A stretch of 32,325 bases of DNA, taken from positions 1-32,325 of the forward strand of contig DRKT01000058.1 of assembly GCA_011053195.1 (NCBI GenBank), in the 5' to 3' direction. Of the stretch, positions 22,332 through 31,220 are shown piece by piece (position 1 is the stretch's first letter; each line of letters begins with the position of its first letter). The translations under genes and the position numbers were made by a program. The stretch comes from Phycisphaerales bacterium (lineage in GTDB: Bacteria > Planctomycetota > Phycisphaerae > Phycisphaerales > UBA1924). The notes beneath the pieces were generated by a model that saw only the letters and a list, made by a program, of their open reading frames with translations, was not told the origin of the DNA and ran no database searches.

Positions 22332-24371
22332 ATGCGTACCGATCTGACCCATTCCGCGATGCTCTGGCTCACTTCACCGAGGCTGGCCCTGAGGGCATCC
22401 CGCATCGCCCACACCCTCCGCAAGCGCGATATCTCAGCCTCCGTCGGCCCGATCTTTGACCTCGCCCACGAGCTCCGGGCCCGCCCCGGCTCCCCAACTG
22501 GTCACGATCCGATCGACGAACTCCAGCGGCTGATCCGCTCGGCTAGGCACCGTCGCGCCGAGTCGCTCGAACGGGCCCTGGCCCTCGGCTACACCGACCT
22601 CCCACCCGAAGACCGCAAAGCGTTCCGCCGGCACCTTGGCCCGGATGCCGCTCGCATCGTTGCCCAACTCGTTCGCGTGCCGGATCCCAATGCCCGAATC
22701 GCCGGCATCAATCTCGCCCGCGACCTGGCCGACACCGGCTCGATTCCCGCAATCCTCCCGCTGGTCGAGGATGATCCCAGCTCAGTCGTTCAGGCCGCGG
22801 GTGATGCCATTGCCGAACTCGCCGAGCGATTCGCTGAGTCCAAAGAGCACTCGAACTCAGAAGCCGCACCAGGAAGCGCCTTCGTCGTGTCATCCATTCT
22901 GGCTTCCTGTGACCGCTATCCCGAACACCGCATCGTCGGCGTCGTCGATGCCGCGGTGCTCGTACTGGATCACTCTGCCCGCAAGGGCGGGCTCGGTCCT
23001 GATATCGCCCAATGGTTCGCAACGACCGACCAGGCCGTGCGCATGGCCCTGCGTGCGGCGATCCGTCGAGCGCCGGGGCGGTTCGGACACCTCCGCGCCT
23101 GGGAGATGCTCGATGAGCCTGAACTCCGCCAGTCGGCGATCGACCGGCTCGTCTCAACCCAGCGAGACGCGGATCTTGAACTCACTATCGCCAAGGCGCA
23201 CCTCGGCCTCAGACCCGTTCGGCGTCAGGCCATCCGAGCCCGCATCCGCCCGGCACACCTCCCCGCGCTGCTCCCGAACCCCGACACCCTCCGCCTCCTC
23301 AGCGACGATGCCCGCCGTGGATATCCGCTCTGGATCGAGTCGGTCAGCCCACACGCCCCAACCGCCGAGACCGCGCTGGAATGCTGCCTGAGCGATCCCG
23401 ACCCGGCTGTGAGGCTCGCTGCACTACGCATCGCACCGCCCGGACTTGTGCGCGATTTCGCCTTCGATCCTGATCGCACCGTGGCAACATCCGCCACCCG
23501 GCGACTGCTCCGGTTCGATCGAAGCGAGCAAGATGGAGTCGCGATCGAGCATCTCGCCCGCAGCCCGCACGAAGCCGTCCGGCAACTCATCGCGTCGTAC
23601 TCCGCCGGTCCCAAGGCTTCGCTTTCCATGCGTCGCCTGCTCGCCTGTGACCGCGACCGTGCAATCGGTCTGGTCCGCACCCGTCTCGAGTCGAACCGGG
23701 AACGGGATGTGCTCGGCGCCATCTCGCTGATTCATCGGCTCGACCTCCAGCAGGAACTCACACACGACCTGCTGGCTCTGCTCGATCGGGCATTCCGCAG
23801 AAACGACTCACCATCGTGGAGGATCATCGCCAGCGTGATGGGCGTGCTGCCCGAACTGCCGCATCCCGCAGTCGCCAAGCTGCTCGCCGCCGGCCGGGCG
23901 CACGCCGATGCTCGTGTCCGAGCCAATGCCGTTGAAGCCGAGCCGAAGCGATCGAGCGTCAAAGCATCCTCGATGGTCGAACTGATCAAGCCGGCCTGTG
24001 ATGATGCGCACCACCGCGTGCGCACGAGCGCGATGCGCGTGCTGCTGCGTTCAGGCCATCCGCCGGAAGACACCGTTGATCGTGTCCTCGGCTCACTCGC
24101 GGATCAGGACCCGACCGCACGGGCTGCTGCCCTGTGGCTCGTGGAACGCTCCGTCGTCGAACTCCGACCCGTGGCGGGACCGCGTTGGGCCGACCTTGCC
24201 GCACGCATCGCCGAGATCGCCCGCGGCGGCGAGCAACCTGCCGAACGCGCCCGCGCCACCCGATGCGCTCGAAGAATGCTCGCCGAGATGCGCAGCGACC
24301 ACCCATCATCGAGCACTCCAAGCCCCTCAGCCCGGATCAGACGACACCGCGTCTCCAAAATTCATGTCTGA
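22332..24371 (+). CDS. HEAT-repeat-like helical protein
   Basis: A 679-residue, Arg/Ala-rich, almost fully helical protein. Repeated units of about 30-40 residues with the spacing of HEAT repeats can be seen, for example DPNARIAGINLARDLADTG, DPAVRLAALRIAPPGL, HPAVAKLLAAGRAHADARVRANAVEA and DAHHRVRTSAMRVLLRSG. There is no signal peptide. Such alpha-solenoids act as scaffolds or binding platforms; the partner is unknown. ATG 22332 starts the conserved-looking part; the upstream in-frame stretch from 22242 is AT-rich and unlike the rest. The 3' end overlaps the convergent ispG gene by 10 bp. The 233-bp divergent gap before it contains TTGACA at 22279-22284 but no well-spaced -10. Confidence 0.75.
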   Translation: MRTDLTHSAMLWLTSPRLALRASRIAHTLRKRDISASVGPIFDLAHELRARPGSPTGHDPIDELQRLIRSARHRRAESLERALALGYTDLPPEDRKAFRRHLGPDAARIVAQLVRVPDPNARIAGINLARDLADTGSIPAILPLVEDDPSSVVQAAGDAIAELAERFAESKEHSNSEAAPGSAFVVSSILASCDRYPEHRIVGVVDAAVLVLDHSARKGGLGPDIAQWFATTDQAVRMALRAAIRRAPGRFGHLRAWEMLDEPELRQSAIDRLVSTQRDADLELTIAKAHLGLRPVRRQAIRARIRPAHLPALLPNPDTLRLLSDDARRGYPLWIESVSPHAPTAETALECCLSDPDPAVRLAALRIAPPGLVRDFAFDPDRTVATSATRRLLRFDRSEQDGVAIEHLARSPHEAVRQLIASYSAGPKASLSMRRLLACDRDRAIGLVRTRLESNRERDVLGAISLIHRLDLQQELTHDLLALLDRAFRRNDSPSWRIIASVMGVLPELPHPAVAKLLAAGRAHADARVRANAVEAEPKRSSVKASSMVELIKPACDDAHHRVRTSAMRVLLRSGHPPEDTVDRVLGSLADQDPTARAAALWLVERSVVELRPVAGPRWADLAARIAEIARGGEQPAERARATRCARRMLAEMRSDHPSSSTPSPSARIRRHRVSKIHV

Positions 24372-25654
24372 TTGATCGTCAGCCCCGTTGGAGACTGCAC
24401 ATCGCCGGCCGCGATCTTGGCGATACCCGACCCGAGATCGCCGATCGGGTCCGGCGGGATGATCTCCACCGACTTCTCGCCAAGCTTTGCCTCGCCCGAG
24501 AGCACCCGCCGCTGGAACGACTCACATTCGGCTAGAAGCCTGTCGAGAATCTCACCTTCCGGCACATTGGCGACACGCACACCCTGCACATAGATAATGC
24601 CCTTGCGATCGCCCGCGAACACCGCGACATCCGCTCCCTCGGCCTCGCCCGGACCATTCACCACGCACCCCATCACCGCAACCTTCATCGGAATCGTGAT
24701 CGCCTTGGACAGGGTCCGGTTCACATCCTGAACCAACCGGAACAGGTCGACCTGGATGCGCCCGCACGTTGGGCAGGCAATCAACTCAACACCGCGACGC
24801 TCGCGCAGCCCGAGCGCATACAGCAGCTCAAGCCCGTCCTGCACCTCATACGCCGAGTCATTGGCATAACTGATCCGAATCGTGTCACCGATGCCCTGTG
24901 TGAGCAATCCGGACAGGGCCGCGATCGAGCGCACGGCCCCGGTCTCCTTCGGCCCGGCATGCGTCACCCCGAGGTGCAGCGGCGCATCGAACCGCTTGGA
25001 AACCTCCTGGTATGCCGCGATTGTGAACGCCGCATCCATTGACTTGCAACTGATCGCCACATCGTGAAAATCACGATCGTGGAAAATATCCATGTATTCC
25101 TCGAGCTTGGCAATGATCAGCGCCAGCAGCTTCGCATGCCGACCGCCGATGTGGCCCCGCTCGAAGAACGCCCCGAGTTCCTTCTGCCTTTGCTGCTTGT
25201 CCTTGCGCTCGATGATCGAGCCTTCATTCACGCCGATGCGGATCGGAATCCCGGCATCCTTGCAGGCGTCGATCACCGCGTTGACCTGCTCGCGATCCTG
25301 AATATTGCCCGGATTCAGACGGATCTTGTGCACCCCCGCCTCGACCGCCTCCAGGGCCCGCTTGAAGTGAAAGTGGACATCCGCCACGATCGGCACCGAC
25401 GTTTGCTCGAGAATCGCCCGCAGTGCCGCCGTGTCCTTCTTCTCGGGAACCGCCACCCGCACGATGTCCGCACCCGCCTCGGCAAGCCGATTGATCTCGG
25501 CGACGCAGCCATCGACATCGTGCGTATATCCCGCGGTCATGGTCTGGACCGAAACCGGGGCCGGGGATGTGCCGTCCAATCCGCCCCCGATCAGGACGAC
25601 ACCCGTTCGCTCATCGCCGACGCGGATCTGATGGGTGGGCTTTCGCTCAAACAT
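24362..25654 (-). CDS. ispG: 4-hydroxy-3-methylbut-2-en-1-yl diphosphate synthase (GcpE)
   Basis: A 430-residue enzyme of the MEP isoprenoid pathway that converts MEcPP to HMBPP with a 4Fe-4S cluster. The TIM-barrel domain shows VQTMTAGYTHDVD, ADIVRVAVP, PIVADVHFHFKRAL and RLNPGNI; the C-terminal cluster ligands are Cys294 and Cys297 (CPTCGR), Cys330 in MGCVVNGPGEA and Glu337. It is the short bacterial type without the extra domain of plant enzymes, although somewhat longer than E. coli IspG. ATG 25654 begins MFERKPTHQIRVGD; upstream codons to 25720 are non-coding in character. TACCCT lies 8 nt before the ATG and no Shine-Dalgarno site is seen, suggesting a leaderless transcript. Confidence 0.96.
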   Translation of the reverse strand: MFERKPTHQIRVGDERTGVVLIGGGLDGTSPAPVSVQTMTAGYTHDVDGCVAEINRLAEAGADIVRVAVPEKKDTAALRAILEQTSVPIVADVHFHFKRALEAVEAGVHKIRLNPGNIQDREQVNAVIDACKDAGIPIRIGVNEGSIIERKDKQQRQKELGAFFERGHIGGRHAKLLALIIAKLEEYMDIFHDRDFHDVAISCKSMDAAFTIAAYQEVSKRFDAPLHLGVTHAGPKETGAVRSIAALSGLLTQGIGDTIRISYANDSAYEVQDGLELLYALGLRERRGVELIACPTCGRIQVDLFRLVQDVNRTLSKAITIPMKVAVMGCVVNGPGEAEGADVAVFAGDRKGIIYVQGVRVANVPEGEILDRLLAECESFQRRVLSGEAKLGEKSVEIIPPDPIGDLGSGIAKIAAGDVQSPTGLTINQT

Positions 25655-25782
25655 GGTGCGATAGGGTAGGTTCGCCCCCCGACGGATGGGGGGCGTCGGG
25701 GGCCGTTCGGGTGAATCCACCGCCCGAGCGTGATAGGCTCATCCGTCAGCCGACCCGCGGGTCGGCTTTGGGAGTCCGCGCC
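25655..25782. promoter_or_regulatory. Divergent ispG/GNAT gap with two strong hairpins and an ispG -10 element
   Basis: On the minus strand TACCCT (25668-25663) is 8 nt before the ispG ATG. On the plus strand CCCCCGACG (25676-25684) pairs with CGTCGGGGG (25694-25702), and a perfect 20-bp palindrome at 25748-25767 folds into an 8-bp stem followed by only TTT. The second hairpin ends 15 nt before the GNAT start and could act in its 5' UTR. Confidence 0.4.
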
Positions 25783-26283
25783 TTGGTCCAGTACCGACGC
25801 ATCACGCCGAACGATCCGCTCTACCCCGGCGAGTGTCGGCTGCGCGAACGCGTCCTGCTCACACCCATCGGCTACGACATCAACAGATTTCGAGAGGAAT
25901 ACCCCGGCATCGACGAGCTCTCCGAGCATCACATCGCCACCACCAAGACCCCGGGCGGCGACCGGGTCATCGGATGCGCCCTGCTCCTGCCGAGTTCCGA
26001 CCGCGAAGGCTTCGGTAAGCTCACCCAGATGGCGGTCGATCCGCAGCGGCGAGGCGAGGGCATCGGACAACGCATCGTCATCAACGTTGAAAGCCGGGCA
26101 TTCGGCGACCTCGGGCTTCAAGGCATCTACTGCCATGCACAGGTCAACGCGGTTAGTTTCTACGAAAAACTCGGCTGGTCACGCGAGGGTGAGAAATTCA
26201 TCGAGGCGGATATCCCGCACCAATGCATGGTGATCCACCGCCCGCCGGAACTTTCCGATGAAACCGACGACCGAATGTGGTAA
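25783..26283 (+). CDS. GNAT family N-acetyltransferase
   Basis: A 166-residue acetyltransferase. It has the RVIGCALLLPS strand, LTQMAVDPQRRGEGIGQRIV with the acetyl-CoA pyrophosphate loop, GLQGIYCHAQVNAVSFYEKLGW and a closing FIEADIPHQCMVIHRP. The order resembles ElaA-like acyltransferases; the substrate is unknown. No ATG precedes the domain. TTG 25783 is chosen because GGGAG is about 9 nt upstream and the product then starts just before the first strand; a GTG at 25711 in frame is possible but would include the palindrome at 25748-25767. It ends 17 bp before the dyad upstream of the Fur-family gene. Confidence 0.75.
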   Translation: MVQYRRITPNDPLYPGECRLRERVLLTPIGYDINRFREEYPGIDELSEHHIATTKTPGGDRVIGCALLLPSSDREGFGKLTQMAVDPQRRGEGIGQRIVINVESRAFGDLGLQGIYCHAQVNAVSFYEKLGWSREGEKFIEADIPHQCMVIHRPPELSDETDDRMW

Positions 26284-26299
26284 CATACCCCGGCAATAA

Positions 26300-26339
26300 T
26301 CGACAAACTTGGAGTGATTTGTCGAGCCACGGGTAGAAT
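26300..26339 (+). promoter_or_regulatory. Promoter with overlapping perfect dyad upstream of the Fur-family gene
   Basis: TCGACAAA (26300-26307), 10 bp, then TTTGTCGA (26318-26325): a perfect 8-bp inverted repeat. TAGAAT (26334-26339) is the likely -10 and TTGGAG (26309-26314) a weak -35 with a 19-bp spacer, lying inside the dyad. An operator here would block RNA polymerase, so autoregulation by the downstream Fur-family protein is the simplest reading. Confidence 0.55.
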
Positions 26340-26356
26340 GTCCATCATGAGGTCGG

Positions 26357-26860
26357 GTGTTGTTCAGGGGTGAGATCCAATTCGAGTTGCCAGAGGGCCG
26401 GGAACAGGTCAGATCCCTGCTGCGTGAGCATGGCCTGAGGTCCACCCGCCAGCGAGAGGATGTCTACATCGCGTTGGCCACCTCCGGGGACCACCTCACA
26501 GCGGATGAGGTCCACCGCTCGGTCCGGCTGACCCGTGCGGGGATGAGCCTGGCCACGGTCTACAACACCCTCGAAGCGCTCGCCGGGGCGGGGCTCTGCA
26601 CCCGGCTGCTCACCACGGGCGGGGCAGCCCGGTATGACACCGATGTCTCGGACCATGCCCACGTCGTCACCGCCGATGGCCGGATCTTCGATGTGCCCGA
26701 TGACCTGAGCGAAAGACTGCTCAACTCGATCGATTCAGACGTCCTGCAGGAGATCGAGCATCGGCTGGGAATGCACCTGGCGGGGTTGAGTCTGGAACTC
26801 CGGGCCGAGACCCAACCTTCGGCCTCCCCAAACAAGGGGAAAGCCCGAAGCCGATCCTGA
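26357..26860 (+). CDS. fur: Fur-family transcriptional regulator without zinc CxxC motifs
   Basis: A 167-residue Fur/PerR/Zur-type repressor. The winged helix is clear: LREHGLRSTRQREDVYIAL, DHLTADEVHRSVR and GMSLATVYNTLEALAGAGL. The dimerisation half has GAARYDTDVSDHAH (His100, His102), but the usual CxxC pair after it is replaced by VTADGR and no C-terminal CxxC exists, so the structural zinc site is missing. A polar tail of about 17 residues ends the protein. The start is GTG 26357, or TTG 26360, which has better spacing from GAGG at 26349-26352. An ATG at 26347 opens a different frame of eight codons that overlaps this start. The sensed metal or signal cannot be told. Confidence 0.88.
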   Translation: MLFRGEIQFELPEGREQVRSLLREHGLRSTRQREDVYIALATSGDHLTADEVHRSVRLTRAGMSLATVYNTLEALAGAGLCTRLLTTGGAARYDTDVSDHAHVVTADGRIFDVPDDLSERLLNSIDSDVLQEIEHRLGMHLAGLSLELRAETQPSASPNKGKARSRS

Positions 26861-26930
26861 AGTTGGGGGCCGGAAGGGCCGATAGTGCTTGTCGGCGAGG
26901 GTGTTCGCCGATCCAGCAGGAGGTCCAGCC

Positions 26931-27341
26931 GTGCCCACCGCAGAGAATCAGCTCGATCGTCGCCAGTATGAACGTTTCGCACTGCTGCCGATGTACACGC
27001 GGGTCGCTCTGCGGTTCCAGGACCGGGAATCGTTCGATTACGAAGGACACTGCTACGACATTTCCGAGGGCGGCCTCTGTTTCGAGCTGGATCGCCCCAT
27101 CGAGCCGGGGACACCCGTGATCCTGCAGATTGATTTGCCGTTGGACGAGCACGGCCAGCCGCCGGCGGATGCCAGGGACCGGAGTGTCTACGTCGAATCC
27201 AAGGTTGTCTGGCTCGATCAGGACGAGTGCGCTGCCGGGCCGGCGCGCATGGCAGCGGTGTTCACCCGCTTCTCGAGATTCGGCGACAAGGAACGGCTCA
27301 TCGGCCAGTTCTGCTCGGGCCGATTCGCTCGCGCCGCCTGA
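26931..27341 (+). CDS. PilZ domain protein
   Basis: A 136-residue single-domain PilZ protein, the common c-di-GMP receptor. Both halves of the binding motif are present: RxxxR at Arg11-Arg15 in DRRQYERF and DxSxxG at Asp43-Gly47 in YDISEGGL. The remaining strands, with VILQIDLPL and VESKVVWLDQDE, complete the barrel. It has no partner domain, so it would act by binding another protein or complex. GTG 26931 is a firm start, with AGGAGGT at 26918-26924 and 6 nt spacing. It lies between fur and obgE on the same strand, 70 bp after fur; whether they share a transcript is unclear. The GGDEF-EAL protein at 3810-5921 could supply or remove its ligand. Confidence 0.87.
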   Translation: MPTAENQLDRRQYERFALLPMYTRVALRFQDRESFDYEGHCYDISEGGLCFELDRPIEPGTPVILQIDLPLDEHGQPPADARDRSVYVESKVVWLDQDECAAGPARMAAVFTRFSRFGDKERLIGQFCSGRFARAA

Positions 27342-28406
<1,065 letters not shown>

Positions 28407-28478
28407 GCCGGTTCATGGCTCGCGGGTGTTGGATGGATTTCGTCGTGTCGACTTTCTCTGCAACACCGTGAAACCGGC
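28407..28478 (+). other. Two-tier inverted repeat directly after the obgE stop
   Basis: GCCGGTTCA (28407-28415) pairs with TGAAACCGGC (28469-28478) with one bulged A, and inside it GGTGTTG pairs with CAACACC (28461-28467). It starts at the base after the stop codon and has no T-run. A 3' UTR structure or an RNA element is possible. The rest of the 366-bp gap 28407-28772 holds two more hairpins (28632-28651 and 28670-28699) and no credible gene. Confidence 0.4.
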
Positions 28479-28669
28479 CGGCAACTTCCGCGTATAGCAG
28501 TGGTCCGATACCCGAAGCAATCTCTTTCGGGTGATGCCAGTTCTGGCGTGTTCGTTGTATCTGTTTGTATGACAGTGGATTTGGTGTGCAAATGATGCGC
28601 GTCTTGACAGGTGCGGACTGATTCTCGGCCTGTGTGGGATTCTTCCCGCACGCATGGCCCTCTTCCTCG

Positions 28670-28702
28670 CCCGATCCCGCTTTCTCAGGCGGGGTCGGGT
28701 TT
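28670..28702 (+). terminator. Probable obgE terminator
   Basis: CCCGATCCCGC (28670-28680) pairs with GCGGGGTCGGG (28689-28699) through eleven pairs including one G-U, with an 8-nt loop, followed by TTTCCTT. The stem is strong but the T-run is broken. Another 8-bp hairpin lies just upstream at 28632-28651. Confidence 0.5.
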
Positions 28703-28758
28703 CCTTCCAAAGAACCACGTCCGGATGATGCTGCCCAACCATGATGGGTCGGTGTTCG

Positions 28759-28764
28759 TATACT
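28759..28764 (+). promoter_or_regulatory. Candidate leaderless -10 element of the NfeD operon
   Basis: TATACT lies 8 nt before ATG 28773, with no Shine-Dalgarno site between and no recognisable -35. A very similar stretch with GATGGGT and TATACTCA recurs before floA (31167-31172). Confidence 0.4.
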
Positions 28765-28772
28765 CATACATC

Positions 28773-30623
28773 ATGCGGAACGCTTTGCAATCCTGTGCGT
28801 CCGGCTTTGGAAGAGCTGCCCGCCCCCGCCAGGTCGTGGCTTTGGTGTCGCTGCTGCTGGCGATGCTCTCGGTCGCGGTCGGTGAATTGCAGCCCGATTC
28901 GGCTTCGGGCCAGCCCAAGGCCGTCCCCGCATTCCGCCAGGCCGACCGGGTGGCCATCATCACCATCCACGGTCCGATCGACCGCGTGACGTCCTACAGC
29001 GTGCGCCGACGGATGGACATCGCCATCAAGGGCGGAGCGCAGGCCATTGTCTTCGATATCGACACCCCCGGCGGCGAAGTGCCCGCGGTGCTGGATATCT
29101 GCTCGATGATCAAGTCCTCGACGGTTCCCAACACCGTCGCCTGGATCCATCCCAAGGCCTTCAGCGGCGGGGCCATCATCGCTCTGGCCTGCCGAGAGAT
29201 CGTTGTCGCCGATGGCGCGCAGATGGGCGATGCGCTGCCGATCATGATCGGTCCCGGCGGCGTGGACGTTGCGACGCAGGGGGAATTGCGCAAGAAGCAG
29301 GTCCCGCCCGTGCTCGCCGAGGTCGTTGATTCGGCGCGCATCCGAGGCTGGGACGAGTTCATCGTGCAGGCGATCGTCATCGACCGGGTCGAGTTGTGGT
29401 GGGTGGAGCAGACGAACCCGCCACCGGGCACCAAGCCGAAGCGGATGGCGATCAACGAATCGGAGTTTCGATTGTTGTTCCCCGGTCAGGACCCACCGCG
29501 TGGGTTGCCGGGCATCACCGGCGCGCACGCCGAACGACAAGCATCTGCACCAGCATCCTCAGAGTCCGACTCACCGCCGAGTCCCGATTCAGGAGCGACG
29601 ACGTTCAAGCCCGCTTCGCCTGCATTGCGTGATCTCTCGCCGGCCCTTTCCGGGGAAGTTTCGGCGTCTTCGGTGCCGGATCTGGACATGCTTTCTGCGC
29701 CGTCAAAACGGCCACAACTGACCGAGGCCGACGCCGGCCAGTGGCGTCTCGTGGGCTACCTGACCAACGGCAGCGGCCCGATCGTCATGTCACAACAGGA
29801 TCTGATCGACTACGGCTTCGCCAGTGCGGTCATCAACACGGATGAGGAGCTCCGGGCGTACTTCGGGGCATCCAACGTCGTGCGCATCACGCCGAGCTGG
29901 TCTGAGGCCGCGGTCAAGCTGCTCTCGAACATGTGGGTGCGCATGGGTCTGATCGTCGTGTTCCTACTGGCGATGTTCATCGAGATGTCCACGCCGGGCG
30001 TGATCCTGCCCGGCACGATCGCGGGGATAGCGCTCGTGCTGATCCTGGCGCCCGCGTGGATGCTCGGGCTCGCCGGGTGGTGGGAAGCCGTCGCGATTGT
30101 GCTCGGCATTGTGCTGATCCTGGTCGAGATTCTGGTCATTCCCGGCTTCGGGATATTCGGGATTGCCGGCGTCACACTGCTTTTCGGCGGCCTGGTCTGG
30201 TCCTTTGTGGGCTACTCGGGCGGCCTGTTCCCGGATTCACCCTCGGGTCAGCAGGACCTGATGCGCTCGGCGGTGACGGTGCTGCTCGCGCTGGCGACAG
30301 CGGTTGGGGGGATGGTGGGTGTGAGCAAGTACCTCGGCACCCTGCCATTCGTGGGTCGGCTGGTGCTGCAGGACCCAACCTCGGACGATGGCGAGGGGCT
30401 GCTCGAAGCGATGGATGAACCGGACGATCTCGCGGCTCTTGTCGGCCGGGACGCGGTGGCGCACTCACCGCTCAGGCCTTCCGGCCGGATCGAACTCGAT
30501 GGTCAGCTATACGATGCGATGTCGGCGTTTGGTATCATCGACTCTGGAACGCGGGTGCGTGTGGTCCGGGCCGAGAGCTGGCAGGTCGTTGTCGAACCGA
30601 CCGAATCGTCGGGGAGTGCCTGA
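28773..30623 (+). CDS. NfeD-type membrane-bound ClpP-class serine protease homologue
   Basis: A 616-residue membrane protein. An N-terminal signal-like helix (about 20-37) is followed by a ClpP-like domain with VAIITIHGPID, FDIDTPGGEV (97-101) and FSGGAIIALA, where Ser131 is the likely nucleophile. A Ser/Pro-rich linker of about 85 residues (240-325) precedes a second part of this domain with the VGYLTNGSGPIVMSQQDLIDYGFA segment. About five membrane helices (388-510) and a C-terminal NfeD OB-fold-like domain (LVGRDAVAHSPLRPSGRIELDGQLYDA) follow. Long NfeD proteins of this type are paired with flotillin-like proteins, as here. A catalytic Lys is not certain. Start ATG 28773 gives a clean signal sequence; the frame is open further upstream but is not protein-like. 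Confidence 0.88.
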   Translation: MRNALQSCASGFGRAARPRQVVALVSLLLAMLSVAVGELQPDSASGQPKAVPAFRQADRVAIITIHGPIDRVTSYSVRRRMDIAIKGGAQAIVFDIDTPGGEVPAVLDICSMIKSSTVPNTVAWIHPKAFSGGAIIALACREIVVADGAQMGDALPIMIGPGGVDVATQGELRKKQVPPVLAEVVDSARIRGWDEFIVQAIVIDRVELWWVEQTNPPPGTKPKRMAINESEFRLLFPGQDPPRGLPGITGAHAERQASAPASSESDSPPSPDSGATTFKPASPALRDLSPALSGEVSASSVPDLDMLSAPSKRPQLTEADAGQWRLVGYLTNGSGPIVMSQQDLIDYGFASAVINTDEELRAYFGASNVVRITPSWSEAAVKLLSNMWVRMGLIVVFLLAMFIEMSTPGVILPGTIAGIALVLILAPAWMLGLAGWWEAVAIVLGIVLILVEILVIPGFGIFGIAGVTLLFGGLVWSFVGYSGGLFPDSPSGQQDLMRSAVTVLLALATAVGGMVGVSKYLGTLPFVGRLVLQDPTSDDGEGLLEAMDEPDDLAALVGRDAVAHSPLRPSGRIELDGQLYDAMSAFGIIDSGTRVRVVRAESWQVVVEPTESSGSA

Positions 30624-30624
30624 T

Positions 30625-31134
30625 TTGGATGTGATGCTGATCTGGGGTCTGGCGCTGCTGGGGATCTCGATTCTCCTGCTCGTGGTCGAGCTCTTTGTGC
30701 CATCCGGTGGCGTGATCGCGTTGACCTCGGGCGTGGTCGGGATCGCCGGGATCGTGTGCCTGTTCCTGATGAAGGAATCGCCAATCCTCTGGGGCTCGGC
30801 GGGAACGCTGACGATGCTCATCATTTTCCCGAGCGCCTTTGCGCTGTGGGTGAAGATCCTGCCGAGCACGAAGATCGGCCAGAACATGCTGGGCGATATT
30901 CCGGAAGAGGAGCACGAACGCCAGCGGGAAGAGCAGCAGCAGGCTCGGGATCGGCTTTTGGCGCTGGTTGGCCGGGAGGGCACCGCCAAGACGGTGCTTC
31001 GGCCCGTCGGCGTCATCGAGATCGACGGGCACCGCTATGACGCGCTGGCCGAGGGGGTCGCCATCGAGCCGGGCCGGCGGGTTCGGGTGATCGAGATCGT
31101 GAACATGCAGATCCGGGTCAGGCCGATCGACTGA
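30625..31134 (+). CDS. Short NfeD-family membrane protein
   Basis: A 169-residue protein with an N-terminal block of about three membrane helices ([40 protein letters not shown] and [15 protein letters not shown]), a charged Glu/Gln-rich linker ([17 protein letters not shown]) and a C-terminal NfeD OB-fold domain, [31 protein letters not shown], which repeats the end of the preceding long NfeD protein. TTG 30625 is preferred, with GGGGAG about 8 nt upstream; GTG 30616, GTG 30631 and ATG 30634 are alternatives. It follows the long NfeD gene by one base and precedes floA, so all three probably assemble membrane microdomain complexes. Confidence 0.82.
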   Translation: MDVMLIWGLALLGISILLLVVELFVPSGGVIALTSGVVGIAGIVCLFLMKESPILWGSAGTLTMLIIFPSAFALWVKILPSTKIGQNMLGDIPEEEHERQREEQQQARDRLLALVGREGTAKTVLRPVGVIEIDGHRYDALAEGVAIEPGRRVRVIEIVNMQIRVRPID

Positions 31135-31166
31135 GCGCCGGCCGGACTTCGCTCCCGATGGGTGCT

Positions 31167-31172
31167 TATACT
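31167..31172 (+). promoter_or_regulatory. TATACT upstream of floA
   Basis: A consensus-like -10 hexamer in the 86-bp gap before floA, preceded by GATGGGT as at the NfeD promoter. It lies about 48 nt before the start codon, so this transcript would have a leader. No -35 is seen. Confidence 0.3.
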
Positions 31173-31220
31173 CAGGTTGCACGATCCGAGTCTGACCACG
31201 TACACGAGGAACCCCGATCC

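Noticed and set aside
28413-28742. 109-codon minus-strand frame in the obgE-NfeD gap
   Set aside because: Arg/His/Thr-rich sequence without ribosome site, crossing three hairpins; treated as non-coding.
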